DNA of 64,000 nt, from positions 8,254 to 72,253 of the forward strand of contig JAEXCH010000003.1 in NCBI GenBank assembly GCA_023402275.1, in the 5' to 3' direction. Each line of letters starts with the position of its first letter. The stretch's first letter is position 1. A program made the translations under genes and the position numbers. The notes beneath the pieces are model-generated. The model was not told where the DNA came from and did not search any database. It was given only the letters and a program-made list of their open reading frames with translations. This DNA is from Methanobacteriota archaeon. GTDB taxonomy: Archaea > Thermoplasmatota > Thermoplasmata > Methanomassiliicoccales > Methanomethylophilaceae. Positions 33,294 to 42,346 of this stretch are shown here, in pieces.

Positions 33294-34165
33294 ACGCCAC
33301 GCTCTGCCATTATTATATCAATTTCCTGTTCATTGATCCCGACCATGGCCTGACCGAGATCCTCTGATAACTCAGCAAGGATCTTTGGATCATCGAAATT
33401 GGTCACTGCTTTGACTATGGCCTCAGCCCTCTTCTCGGGATCACCGGATTTGAATATCCCCGATCCGACAAAGACCCCCTCGGCGCCTAGCTGCATCATG
33501 AGGGAGGCGTCAGCAGGTGTCGCTATCCCTCCTGCGGCAAAATTGACGACCGGGAGTCTTCCATTATCTTTGACATCAAGGACCAGATCATATGGGACCT
33601 GCAATTCCTTTGCGACTGTGTAGAGTTCATCCTTTCTCATGGAGACTATCCTCTGGATCTCGGCGTTCATCTTCCTCATGTGTCTGACTGCCTGTATTAT
33701 ATCCCCTGTTCCCGGCTCTCCCTTAGTACGTATCATGGATGCTCCTTCGTTGATCCTGCGGAGTGCTTCGCCAAGATCCTTCGCACCGCACACAAAAGGT
33801 ACTTCGAACTCCCTCTTGTCAATATGATTCACATCATCGGCGGGTGAAAGGACCTCACTCTCATCAATGTAATCGATCTCTATCGCCTGGAGTATCTGGG
33901 CCTCCGCGAAATGTCCGATACGGACCTTTGCCATCACGGGTATCGAAACGGTGTTCTGTATCTCCTTGATCATCTTCGGGTCGCTCATCCTGGAGACCCC
34001 TCCTGCCGCTCTTATGTCCGCAGGGATCCTTTCCAGCGCCATTACCGCACATGCGCCTGCTGCTTCGGCTATCCTTGCTTGTTCCGGCGTCGTAACATCC
34101 ATAATAACTCCGCCTTTCAGCATCTGTGCCAATTCCATATTGAGATGATATCTTTCATTGTCCAT
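33290..34165 (-). CDS. pdxS: pyridoxal 5'-phosphate synthase synthase subunit
   Basis: 291 aa from ATG 34165 (MDNERYHLNMELAQMLKGG). Upstream in-frame codons are ignored because they lie in the promoter. PdxS builds pyridoxal phosphate from ribose 5-phosphate, glyceraldehyde 3-phosphate and ammonia in a TIM barrel dodecamer. Visible: GGVIMDVTTPEQARIAEAAG, IPVMAKVRIGHFAEAQ with the Schiff-base lysine, and NFAAGGIATPADASLMMQLG (phosphate loop). TATA TTTATATC is at 34195-34202. Operon pdxS-pdxT. Confidence 0.96.
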   Translation of the reverse strand: MDNERYHLNMELAQMLKGGVIMDVTTPEQARIAEAAGACAVMALERIPADIRAAGGVSRMSDPKMIKEIQNTVSIPVMAKVRIGHFAEAQILQAIEIDYIDESEVLSPADDVNHIDKREFEVPFVCGAKDLGEALRRINEGASMIRTKGEPGTGDIIQAVRHMRKMNAEIQRIVSMRKDELYTVAKELQVPYDLVLDVKDNGRLPVVNFAAGGIATPADASLMMQLGAEGVFVGSGIFKSGDPEKRAEAIVKAVTNFDDPKILAELSEDLGQAMVGINEQEIDIIMAERGV

Positions 34166-34194
34166 TTTGATCTGAATCCCCATACACGATGTTG

Positions 34195-34230
34195 GATATA
34201 AAGCTATTGCAATTTTATACATCAATGTAT
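34195..34230 (-). promoter_or_regulatory. pdxST promoter with upstream dyad
   Basis: Minus-strand TATA box TTTATATC at 34202-34195 would start transcription near 34173, eight bases before the pdxS ATG. Upstream, ATACAT-CA-ATGTAT (34217-34230) is a 6-bp dyad with a 2-base centre that could be an operator or activator site. Confidence 0.45.
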
Positions 34231-34369
34231 ATTATAGTACATTATATTTGTCGGTCCAGATCGGAATCAAAAGATATGTCATGCATGGATCCTTTCTTGT
34301 TCTACATATGGTCAAAAGGACAAGCTGTACGAGGTAACTTGATATAGGGTCCACTTTTATACCTGTTGC

Positions 34370-34606
34370 ATGGAGTCATACGATATCACAAACAGCGAGA
34401 TAATCGAGCTCAAACAGACAATGGGGTTCAGAGTGACCGATGACCATTGGTCAGAGTTCGTAAAATCCCACCCGAACGGATGCACAAGCGTCGAGATGAT
34501 CGATTTCGTCAAGAAATGGATGGACCCCCCGTACAAGGTCGATGGGGATCTGGATCAATATCTTGAGAACATCTTGAAAGTGTTCGTCAACTTCGTAAGA
34601 GGCTGA
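34370..34606 (+). CDS. small hypothetical protein
   Basis: 78 aa, soluble, rich in Lys and Asp, with no cysteine pair or membrane segment. FRVTDDHWSEFVKSHPNGCT and EMIDFVKKWMDPPYKV suggest two helices. I do not recognise it. ATG 34370 lies 26 bases after the TATA-like GATATAGG (34341-34348), so the message is probably leaderless. Codon use is like that of the neighbouring genes. It ends at a hairpin shared with the convergent small gene. Confidence 0.6.
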   Translation: MESYDITNSEIIELKQTMGFRVTDDHWSEFVKSHPNGCTSVEMIDFVKKWMDPPYKVDGDLDQYLENILKVFVNFVRG

Positions 34607-34616
34607 TCACAAACTC

Positions 34617-34634
34617 GATCGGCAAACGCCGATC
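34617..34634. terminator. hairpin between two small convergent genes
   Basis: GATCGGC-AAAC-GCCGATC, a 7-bp stem with a 4-base loop; the plus-strand side continues CATTTTCTT. It overlaps the last bases of the minus-strand gene and lies 10 bases past the plus-strand stop, so it can serve both directions. Confidence 0.55.
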
Positions 34635-34950
34635 ATTTTCTTACACATTCGTCGGAAGGGGAGATCTTCCCGCGGATATACCAATTATCTATCGCGGTAT
34701 CCAATCTTTTCCTTACGGTATCCTTGTCTGTAACAGGATCATCAACATTTGCATATTCCTTCAGTTCTTTGATAGTATCCGAGTTGATCACAAAATCGCT
34801 GACCGAGCCGCAACATCTTCTTTTTATATTGATGTTCGAAGGATCATCTGACATCAACTCATGTATGATCGATTCCAATACGCCCTCGTATTGAAGGCTC
34901 TCATAGACCCTTTCTTTGTTGGGATATGATACAATGACCTCGTAGATCAT
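34633..34950 (-). CDS. small hypothetical protein
   Basis: 105 aa, soluble. It opens MIYEVIVSYPNKERVYESL, like a small alpha/beta (ferredoxin-like) sequence, and has an unusual KRRCCGSVSD cysteine pair in the middle. No family recognised. ATG 34950. It runs convergently with the 78 aa gene and shares its terminator. Charged composition and length suggest a small binding protein, but nothing in the sequence shows a function. Confidence 0.6.
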   Translation of the reverse strand: MIYEVIVSYPNKERVYESLQYEGVLESIIHELMSDDPSNINIKRRCCGSVSDFVINSDTIKELKEYANVDDPVTDKDTVRKRLDTAIDNWYIRGKISPSDECVRK

Positions 34951-35034
34951 GATGCACCATTATCCATGTCAGTAGATAAAAGGGTCACAGTCTGACCGAT
35001 TATATTATACTCTTTTCAGGATATTATGGGATAG

Positions 35035-35634
35035 ATGGATATTGTCAAGATAATCGTAAGTTCGATCCTTGGCGGGATACTGATAAGCATCGGAGGCATG
35101 GCCTGTTTACTTTCTGAGTATAAGTTCATCGGTGCGTTGATCTTCGCCGTGGGGTTGTTCGGTATAATGACCTATAAACTGGGCCTTTACACCGGAAAGA
35201 TAGGTTATGTCCTTGATAATCCACCTGTTTTCCTTTTGGATATCCTTCTTACCATAATCGGCAACTTCATCGGATGTCTGATGATGGGTCTTGCATTCCC
35301 GCTTGAGGAAGCTGTAGCTGCATGCGAGGCCAGATTGCTGGTCGACCCTCTGACAGTTCTGTTCAAGGGTATATGCTGTGGTATATTGGTGTTCATCGCA
35401 GTTGATCAATATAAGAAAAAGGGAAGTTATCTCGCATTGTTCATTTGTATACCGGCGTTCATAATCGCTGGGTTCGAACATTCAATAGCAGACATGTTCT
35501 TCTTCTGTTCGGCAGGCATCTTCACTTTGGATTCGCTTATATTCATTCTGATAGTCATATTGGGAAATGCGATAGGATGTCTTCTCCTTCCGGCGTATAA
35601 CAAGTATATCGTAAAACCTGAGCCCGATGTCTGA
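35035..35634 (+). CDS. short formate/nitrite transporter (FNT) family channel
   Basis: 199 aa, about six transmembrane helices. FNT landmarks: GGILISIGGMACLLS in helix 1, LGLYTGKIGYVLD, GNFIGCLMMG, AGFEHSIADMFFF (central channel histidine) and a closing GNAIGCLLLP. FNT channels are pentamers that pass formate, nitrite or hydrosulfide across the membrane. This copy is clearly shorter than the usual 260-280 aa, lacking long N- and C-terminal segments, yet keeps the pore motifs. Substrate unresolved; formate or HS- are the natural candidates in an anaerobe. Confidence 0.85.
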   Translation: MDIVKIIVSSILGGILISIGGMACLLSEYKFIGALIFAVGLFGIMTYKLGLYTGKIGYVLDNPPVFLLDILLTIIGNFIGCLMMGLAFPLEEAVAACEARLLVDPLTVLFKGICCGILVFIAVDQYKKKGSYLALFICIPAFIIAGFEHSIADMFFFCSAGIFTLDSLIFILIVILGNAIGCLLLPAYNKYIVKPEPDV

Positions 35635-35636
35635 AC

Positions 35637-35870
35637 TCAGAATACCTGCAGGAAACCGGATATGATTATTCCTAAGACTATGAAGAAGAATATGAAGAAT
35701 ACGACCCGGTATATCCTGAATCCAAGGGACAGTTGTCGAGTGTTCTTAGGTTGTTTCCTTTCCTGCTCATCTATTTTTATGCCGATATCGTTCGAACCGC
35801 AGAATATGCAGTGATCATTCCCTTCCAATATATCGGCGCCGCATTTTCTGCAATATCTCTTCTCGATCAT
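35637..35870 (-). CDS. zinc-ribbon protein with C-terminal membrane helix
   Basis: 77 aa from ATG 35870; a TTG twelve bases upstream is the other option. YCRKCGADILEGNDHCIFCG near the N terminus is a two-knuckle zinc ribbon (the common double CxxC of membrane zinc-ribbon proteins), and residues ~57-75 (YRVVFFIFFFIVLGIIISGF) form one membrane helix. The ribbon would face the cytoplasm as in tail-anchored proteins. Function unknown. Its stop lies two bases from the convergent FNT stop. Confidence 0.65.
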   Translation of the reverse strand: MIEKRYCRKCGADILEGNDHCIFCGSNDIGIKIDEQERKQPKNTRQLSLGFRIYRVVFFIFFFIVLGIIISGFLQVF

Positions 35871-35921
35871 TGGGTATCCCAAAAGAAAGATGGGTTTTGT
35901 AAGATGTTTATTTTTTGGTGA

Positions 35922-37148
35922 TCAGCATTTCTTGACGGATGCCTTTGCCTTTTCGACGTAGTCGTTCCATACCTTCTCAAGGTCGGGTCTCTGTATCGTA
36001 TCCATTACATACTGAGCGAATTCGTCACCCGTTGCTCCGGTATCTCTCCCGGTCATTACGAGCTTCCTCTCGAACTGGACACAGACATCCAGTGCCATAT
36101 CCAGCTTCCTTCCCTTCTCGACCTCTCCGATATGGTTCATCATCAAAGCGACAGCTTTTATCATGCTGCATGGGTCTGCATATTGAGCCCTTCCCTCATC
36201 GACCATTCTGGGCGCTGATCCATGGATGGCCTCGAACATGGCATATCTCTTTCCCAGATTGGCGCTTCCAGCTGTACCGACCCCGCCCTGTATCTGAGCC
36301 GCCTCATCTGTAAGGATATCTCCGTAAAGGTTAGGCAGTACCATGACCTTGAAATCGCTCCTCCTCGCGGGATCGATCAGTTTTGCCGTCATGATATCGA
36401 TGAACCAACTGTCCCATTTCACCTCTGGGTAATCCTTCGATACCCTTTCTGCTATCGAGAGGAACTTACCGTCCGTGGTCTTGACGATGTTGGCCTTCGT
36501 CACCAGGGAAACATAATTCAATCCGCTCTTCTTTGCGAAGTCGAATCCTGCCCTTATGATCCTTTCCGTTCCCTGGGTCGTTGCTACACAGAAGTCCATT
36601 GCAAGATCATCGGTAACATCTATACCGTTGCTTCCGAGAGCGTAACTTCCTTCCGTGTTCTCTCTGAAGAACGTCCATCCTATTCCAAGTTCAGGGACAT
36701 TCACGGGTCTGACATTTGCAAAGAGATCGAGTTCCTTCCTCATTGCCACATTGGCACTCTCTATGTTAGGCCAAGGATCCCCTTTACTGGGAGTGGTGGT
36801 GGGCCCTTTAAGTATCACATGGCATTTCTTAAGATCCTCCAGAGTATCATCGGGTATGGCCTTCATGACCTCCACCCTTCTCTCTATGGTGAGGCCGTCG
36901 ATCACTCTGACCTCTGCCTTTCCCGCTTTGATCTTATCCTCCAGCAGGAATTCCATCACCTTCTGTGCTGATGCGCATATATACGGACCGATACCGTCGC
37001 CGCCGCATACACCGATGATCAATTTGTCAAGTTTCGAATAATCGATCCAGTCCCCTTCCTTTTTGAGGTCCTCGACCCTTTTTAGCTGCTGTCTAAGAAG
37101 TTCTCCGTACCTTTCCTGTGCGGATGTTATCGCTTTTTCGTCAACCAT
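35922..37148 (-). CDS. icd: isocitrate dehydrogenase
   Basis: 408 aa of the beta-decarboxylating dehydrogenase family. Visible: GVCGGDGIGPYICASA at the N terminus, KGPTTTPSKGDPWPNIESAN (substrate phosphate/serine loop), the substrate arginines in FANVRPVN and FFRENTEGSYALG, and the metal aspartates in NLYGDILTDEAAQ; EAIHGSAPRMVDEG is the cofactor loop. FFRENTEG fits isocitrate rather than isopropylmalate enzymes. It yields 2-oxoglutarate and, with acnA at 26299, provides glutamate carbon. Cofactor preference is not decided. ATG 37148; divergent from the MMPL gene. Confidence 0.88.
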   Translation of the reverse strand: MVDEKAITSAQERYGELLRQQLKRVEDLKKEGDWIDYSKLDKLIIGVCGGDGIGPYICASAQKVMEFLLEDKIKAGKAEVRVIDGLTIERRVEVMKAIPDDTLEDLKKCHVILKGPTTTPSKGDPWPNIESANVAMRKELDLFANVRPVNVPELGIGWTFFRENTEGSYALGSNGIDVTDDLAMDFCVATTQGTERIIRAGFDFAKKSGLNYVSLVTKANIVKTTDGKFLSIAERVSKDYPEVKWDSWFIDIMTAKLIDPARRSDFKVMVLPNLYGDILTDEAAQIQGGVGTAGSANLGKRYAMFEAIHGSAPRMVDEGRAQYADPCSMIKAVALMMNHIGEVEKGRKLDMALDVCVQFERKLVMTGRDTGATGDEFAQYVMDTIQRPDLEKVWNDYVEKAKASVKKC

Positions 37149-37232
37149 TCTTATCGTTCTGAAATCCCTGTTCAGGTAATAAATATAATGGTCTGTCTGA
37201 GAACAGGTAACAATGTTATTATTATATCCTAA

Positions 37233-39809
37233 ATGATTCGGGTGCTCATGATATTCGAACGGCTTGCGAACGTTATCCTGAAACGTTCCAAATTGATCGT
37301 TGCCTTATGGGTCGTGATCCTAATCTGCGCTGTTCCGCTGGCATTGAAGGCGGGAAGTGTTCTGGATTATGACACCACCAATATGGCAGGTCCCGATGCC
37401 GAATCCATAAGAGGTGCGGAGATCGTAAGCGAGTATTTTCACGAATCCGATGTGAAGATAGAGTCTGCGGTACTCCTGGTCGCTGGGTTCGACAGTTCTG
37501 AGGGCAAGATGCATGCATTGGGCATGTACAATATGATCTCACCGGAATTAGAGAACTATCTGGATGATCAAGGTAATCCGAAGATAAGTCCGGATCAGTT
37601 CCTGTTATACGGTATCTTCACGGATGAGGTCAATGAGAATGAAGGTGTTGTGATCTACGCTATGATCTACAACGACCATATGACAGAGGAGAACCTCGTT
37701 AACGGGGATACCCCGGAACTTAGGAATTTTATAAAGGATGTACTGAGCGACAATGACGTCTCGGGAGTGAACGTCTATGTGTCCGGTGCTCCGGCAATAG
37801 CTTACGATACGGAGGCAACAGCTGCCGAGGATGTGTCGAAGATCGACGTGTTCTCGATATTGATGATCCTTATATTGGTCGGATTGTTCTTCAGATCCTT
37901 CGTGGCATCCGCAATGCCGCCTATGACGATCGGTGTGGCATTCGGTGTGGTCCTGTGTCTGATGTTCCTGATAGGTTCTGTTCTGGATATCTTCTACATC
38001 ACAGAGATGTTGTTGTTGGTATCCATGTTAGGTGCAGGTTGTGATTATTGTATATTCATTCTGGCCAGATATCGGGAGGAACGCGTAAATGGCGCCGATC
38101 ATCCCGATGCCGTCAGAAGTGCGGTCACATGGGCCGGCGAATCGATAACGACATCAGGTCTTGCCGTTATGATAGGATTCGGCGCTATGTCGATCTGTTC
38201 ATTCTCTTTGATAAGCACAATGGGAATAATGTTGGCCGTAGGAATAGTCGTTGCACTTCTGGCAGCTCTGACTTTGATATCATCACTGATAGCAATATTC
38301 GGCGAACGTCTGTTCTGGCCTACAAAGGTGGAATCCCTCAGAGAGGGCGGAAAGGCCATGAAGGGATGGTATGGTAAGGTATCGAGAGTAGGTCACAAGT
38401 ATTTTGTGAAATCCGCCCACGCATCGATAAAGCATGCGAAGGTCATAATCATCGCTGCGGTCCTTTTCACGATACCGATGGCATACATCATGAGCACATC
38501 CGATTCCACGTATGACATGATCGGTGCGATGTCCTCAGGAGAGGCCATAAACGGCCTTCATGAGGTCGAAGAGTATTCCAACGGCGGTATGATAATGCCG
38601 GACTATGCAGTCCTGGAATTGTCGGAGACCATCGGTACAATAACCAAGATAACCGACGATGTCGGAATATTGATGTGGAATCCCACTCAGAATCCGGCAA
38701 TACAGGATTATCTGGATAGTTTGTCCACTTTATCGTCCACTTTGAGTGAAGATGAGAATGTCGGAGAATCATGGGGGATATACGATTGGAACGTCCTTGC
38801 AGAGAATGTAAGACCTCCACAGGATGGAATGTCCGATCATGATTACACAATGCTCGTGTACTCACTCGTCGCAGGAACTCTGCCTGACACACTTGGAAAG
38901 CAGATAGGTGCCTTCCTCGAGTTCATAGTCACAACCTATGAATCTACAACAGGTACGGAAGCGGCATACAACGATCCGATCCTGAATGGCATAATGAACT
39001 ATGAACTCAACTATGTGATGGCCACATCCGTAGGAGGGGACAGGACAGAGACAGGCGTACCTTCAGAGATAACATTCGTCAAGTATACCGTGATAACAAA
39101 GGAAGAGGCGATGTCCGACCGTTCCATGCAGACGATAAACTTCGTTGACAAGACGATATCGGATTTCGAAAATGCCAACTCCGATCTTGTCACCAAGACA
39201 TGGTTGACCGGAAGCGCGGTTGTCATGTACGAGATATCAGAACTCGTCAACGAGGAGTTCCTCAAGGTGGAGTTCATAGCGATACTGCTGATATTCATAC
39301 TTCTGTTCGTAGTCATGAAATCGTATGTGACACCGATACGTTCCATACTCACGATATTGATGAGCGTCGTTTGGACAGTGGCGATAACCCACATAATATT
39401 CGGCAACCTCATGGGAGAGGGTGTGATATGGATGATCCCGATCATACTGATAGTGGTGTGTCTGGGGCTGGGTATGGACTATGATATCCTTCTTACCACG
39501 CGTATAAAGGAGAACCGTATGCATAAAGGAATGACAAATGATGAGGCGATAACTCATGCCGTCACCCATTCCGGTTCCGTCATAACCATATGCGGGCTCA
39601 TAATGGGTGGTGCATTCGGTACCCTCATGCTCTCCAGTACGACCATGCTCCAGGAGTTCGGATTCGCATTGTGTTTCGCGATAATCGTGGATGCACTCAT
39701 AGTACGTACGTACATAGTGCCTGCGGCAATGCACCTTCTCGGGGATTGGAACTGGAAAGGTCCGAAGTTCATGCAGAGGAAGAAAAAGGACGTTGAGGAT
39801 GCCGAATAA
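37233..39809 (+). CDS. MMPL/RND-superfamily membrane transporter
   Basis: 858 aa with the duplicated RND architecture: helix 1 (SKLIVALWVVILICAVPLAL), a large extracellular loop, helices 2-6, then a second copy with a matching loop and helices. Conserved GADYCIFILARYREE-type segments occur twice (GAGCDYCIFILARYREER and LGLGMDYDILLTTRIKENR); these are the family's proton-relay helix 4 motifs. Such proteins export lipids or hydrophobic compounds. ATG 37233, with ATG 37248 preceded by GGGTG as an alternative. Cargo cannot be deduced. No partner adaptor gene is adjacent. Confidence 0.88.
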   Translation: MIRVLMIFERLANVILKRSKLIVALWVVILICAVPLALKAGSVLDYDTTNMAGPDAESIRGAEIVSEYFHESDVKIESAVLLVAGFDSSEGKMHALGMYNMISPELENYLDDQGNPKISPDQFLLYGIFTDEVNENEGVVIYAMIYNDHMTEENLVNGDTPELRNFIKDVLSDNDVSGVNVYVSGAPAIAYDTEATAAEDVSKIDVFSILMILILVGLFFRSFVASAMPPMTIGVAFGVVLCLMFLIGSVLDIFYITEMLLLVSMLGAGCDYCIFILARYREERVNGADHPDAVRSAVTWAGESITTSGLAVMIGFGAMSICSFSLISTMGIMLAVGIVVALLAALTLISSLIAIFGERLFWPTKVESLREGGKAMKGWYGKVSRVGHKYFVKSAHASIKHAKVIIIAAVLFTIPMAYIMSTSDSTYDMIGAMSSGEAINGLHEVEEYSNGGMIMPDYAVLELSETIGTITKITDDVGILMWNPTQNPAIQDYLDSLSTLSSTLSEDENVGESWGIYDWNVLAENVRPPQDGMSDHDYTMLVYSLVAGTLPDTLGKQIGAFLEFIVTTYESTTGTEAAYNDPILNGIMNYELNYVMATSVGGDRTETGVPSEITFVKYTVITKEEAMSDRSMQTINFVDKTISDFENANSDLVTKTWLTGSAVVMYEISELVNEEFLKVEFIAILLIFILLFVVMKSYVTPIRSILTILMSVVWTVAITHIIFGNLMGEGVIWMIPIILIVVCLGLGMDYDILLTTRIKENRMHKGMTNDEAITHAVTHSGSVITICGLIMGGAFGTLMLSSTTMLQEFGFALCFAIIVDALIVRTYIVPAAMHLLGDWNWKGPKFMQRKKKDVEDAE

Positions 39810-39839
39810 GCATCCGTCCTAAACCTTTTTAAAAATTCT

Positions 39840-40427
39840 TTACATTTTTTCTCTTGCATCCTTGAGTACAAGGGATGGTTTCTTCGAGGTCATGAGTGCA
39901 CTCCTCATGCATACGCCCTTGCAACCTGCATCAAGAACAAGATCCACATTGCTGGCATCTATGCCTCCGATACCAAAGACAGGGATATCCACTGAATCGC
40001 AGACATCTCTCAGATCGAGAAGTCCTTTTCCTCCCAGACTTGGTTTGCAGCTGGTCTCGAAAACATTACCATAGATCAGATGAGTGGCACCGAGTCTTTC
40101 CGCCTCCATCGCCTCATCCTTGGAATGGACTGATACCCATATGTTCTCGAAAGGAAGATCGGCATTCTGTCTGAGATCGTCCATTGATATCTGGATATCA
40201 TCCAATTCCAGAGCATGTGCGGTCTTGACGAACTTGTTGACGCAGAATCTTATACCACGGTTACCACACAATCTCGCACATTCAACAGCAAGATATCGGT
40301 AATTGGGTTCAGAAAGGTCCTTCTCTCTGAGGATTATCATATCCGGTAAGGCATCCGCTACATTCTCTATCTGTTCCAAGAAATCATGACGGGTGCTTAT
40401 CTTCCTATCTGTGACGGCTATTATCAT
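39840..40427 (-). CDS. tenI: TenI/ThiE-like protein, probable thiazole tautomerase
   Basis: 195 aa thiamine phosphate synthase fold. It has MIILREKDLSEP, FCVNKFVKTAHALELDDIQI and IYGNVFETSCKPSLGG, but the ThiE hallmark VNDRxDIA...GVHLGQ is degraded and a separate complete ThiE heads the same operon. TenI proteins of this kind aromatise the thiazole product of ThiG. The ATG overlaps the thiH stop (ATGA), making it the last gene of the thi operon, consistent with a role after ThiG/ThiH. TenI rather than ThiE is an inference from motif loss and position. Confidence 0.8.
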   Translation of the reverse strand: MIIAVTDRKISTRHDFLEQIENVADALPDMIILREKDLSEPNYRYLAVECARLCGNRGIRFCVNKFVKTAHALELDDIQISMDDLRQNADLPFENIWVSVHSKDEAMEAERLGATHLIYGNVFETSCKPSLGGKGLLDLRDVCDSVDIPVFGIGGIDASNVDLVLDAGCKGVCMRSALMTSKKPSLVLKDAREKM

Positions 40428-41575
40428 ACTCTCACGTAATCATTAAATACTGGCTGCAATCCTTTCTTCACCAGTGCTTTCCTTATCTCATCAACATCCC
40501 TGGGATCGGATATATCGAATTGTTCGTCGCCCTTCTTCTCTTCTGCATGGCCACCTATTCCAACTGATACCCCTGCGGAGATCCTTGTGGCGCTCAGACC
40601 GACTATGTTATCCCTGAACTTAGGACTTTCCCTTGATGATATGGTCTGTCCCGCGAATGGCATGAACAATCGGTATGCCAATGAGACCTGAAGCAGGTCC
40701 CTTTCCGAAACCGTCTCGACATCATATCTTCCGTTTATGTACGGTCTCAGTCTGGGAAGGGAGAACGATATCTCCGCATGAGGGTATTTCCTTTGAATGA
40801 AGTAGGCATGGAGTCCGCATGCGAAAACATCCTTCCTGAAGTTCCCCAATCCAAGAAGGGCACCGAACGAGACCCCCCTCATCCCCCCCATCAAAGCTCT
40901 CTCCTGTGCGTTGAATCTGTATGAGAATATCCTTTTCGGGCCGAAAGGATGAAGTTCCTCGTATATGACGGGATCATATGTCTCTTGGAATACTGTCACA
41001 TAATCCACTCCTTGTTCGTGCAGGTGTCTGTATTCATTGGAATTAAGGGGATATACCTCGACACCGATGCTCCTGAAGTATCTGGTTGCTATATTCGCAC
41101 ATTCTCCTATGTATCCAACATCGGAAGCGGATCTGGATTCACCGGTCAGTATCAATATCTCTGTAAGGCCGGATTCAGAGATCTTCCTCATCTCTGTATC
41201 GACCTCTTCCAAGGACAGGCGTGCCCTGTGTATCCTGTTATCCTTTTTGAATCCACAGTATAGACAACCGTTCTCACAGTGGTTCGATGTGTACAGCGGC
41301 GTGAATATGCTCACTGAGTTACCGAAATGTTTGAACGTCTCCTCCTTCGCCCGTTGAGCGATATCCTCCAGATGTCCGGATGCAGACGGAGAGAGGAGAG
41401 CAGCGAAATCATCGAGACCCAGATGATCCTTTGCTATAGCATTCTTAACGTCATTTTCATTGAAAACGGCATTCCCATATCCTTTTGTGAGTGAGAGGAC
41501 CCTGTTCATTATCTCCGGGTCTATGGATTCCATGTGATCATGGTACCCCTCTGCATCCACAGGTTCTTTGAACAT
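40424..41575 (-). CDS. thiH: 2-iminoacetate synthase (ThiH, radical SAM tyrosine lyase)
   Basis: 383 aa. Radical SAM enzyme that cleaves tyrosine to dehydroglycine and p-cresol, giving the glycine-derived part of the thiazole in anaerobes. The cluster motif NHCENGCLYCGF (C-x3-C-x2-C) is near residue 100; LILTGESRSAS and VEVYPLNSNEYRHLHEQG are family segments; the C terminus has RISAGVSVGIGGH. The start follows the thiG stop with no gap (TGAATG). This is the oxygen-sensitive bacterial route, unlike the Thi4 route usual in archaea. Confidence 0.94.
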   Translation of the reverse strand: MFKEPVDAEGYHDHMESIDPEIMNRVLSLTKGYGNAVFNENDVKNAIAKDHLGLDDFAALLSPSASGHLEDIAQRAKEETFKHFGNSVSIFTPLYTSNHCENGCLYCGFKKDNRIHRARLSLEEVDTEMRKISESGLTEILILTGESRSASDVGYIGECANIATRYFRSIGVEVYPLNSNEYRHLHEQGVDYVTVFQETYDPVIYEELHPFGPKRIFSYRFNAQERALMGGMRGVSFGALLGLGNFRKDVFACGLHAYFIQRKYPHAEISFSLPRLRPYINGRYDVETVSERDLLQVSLAYRLFMPFAGQTISSRESPKFRDNIVGLSATRISAGVSVGIGGHAEEKKGDEQFDISDPRDVDEIRKALVKKGLQPVFNDYVRV

Positions 41576-42346
41576 TCAATCATCCTCAAGGAAACCGGTT
41601 AGGGGGCTTGAGGCCTCCCCTCTGTTCTCCAGGATCCTGCCGGGTTTAGATAGATATGCCAATCTTCCTGCTTCTATCGCCGATCTGAATGCCTTTGCCA
41701 TCATCGGTATGTTGCCAGCAGTGGCTATGGCGGTATTGGCCATGACCGCGGCACATCCCATTTCCATCGCTTCGCATGCCTGAGAAGGTCTGCCGATCCC
41801 TGCATCCACGATGATGGGAAGTTCCAATTCATCGACAAGTATCTTGATGAACTCCTTTGTAAGGAGACCTTTATTGCTGCCTATCGGAGCGCCTAGCGGC
41901 ATGATCGCAGATGCTCCTGCATCGGCCATGGACCTTGCTGCTGAAAGATCGGGCATCATGTAGGGCATTACTATGAATCCATCATCCGAAAGTATCTTGG
42001 TGGCCTTTATCGTCTCGCAGTTATCTGGAAGAAGATATCTAGAATCCCTTATGATCTCTATCTTGATCATATCCCCGCATCCCAATTCTCTGGCCAATCT
42101 AGCTATCCTAACGGCCTCATCTGCATTCCTGGCACCTGATGTGTTGGGCAGGAGCGTCAGACCATCCGGTATGTAATCGAGTATGTTCTCTTCGCCTCCA
42201 ACGTTGGTCCTCCTTATTGCTAAGGTGGCGATCTCAACTCCTCCGTTCTCCATTACACTCTTGGTCATGTCAAGCGAGAACTTACCGGATCCAAGTATGA
42301 ATCTCGATGTGAATCTTCTTCCTCCAATGATCAGTTCATCATTCAT
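41576..42346 (-). CDS. thiG: thiazole synthase ThiG
   Basis: 256 aa, usual length. ThiG condenses deoxyxylulose phosphate, dehydroglycine and the ThiS thiocarboxylate to the thiazole phosphate. Visible: ILGSGKFSLDM at the N terminus, LLPNTSGARNADEAVRIARL, the Schiff-base lysine in GDMIKIEIIRD, and phosphate-binding IIVDAGIGRPSQACEAMEMG. ATG 42346 lies within two bases of the thiF stop. It needs ThiS and ThiF, which precede it in the same operon. Confidence 0.95.
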   Translation of the reverse strand: MNDELIIGGRRFTSRFILGSGKFSLDMTKSVMENGGVEIATLAIRRTNVGGEENILDYIPDGLTLLPNTSGARNADEAVRIARLARELGCGDMIKIEIIRDSRYLLPDNCETIKATKILSDDGFIVMPYMMPDLSAARSMADAGASAIMPLGAPIGSNKGLLTKEFIKILVDELELPIIVDAGIGRPSQACEAMEMGCAAVMANTAIATAGNIPMMAKAFRSAIEAGRLAYLSKPGRILENRGEASSPLTGFLEDD

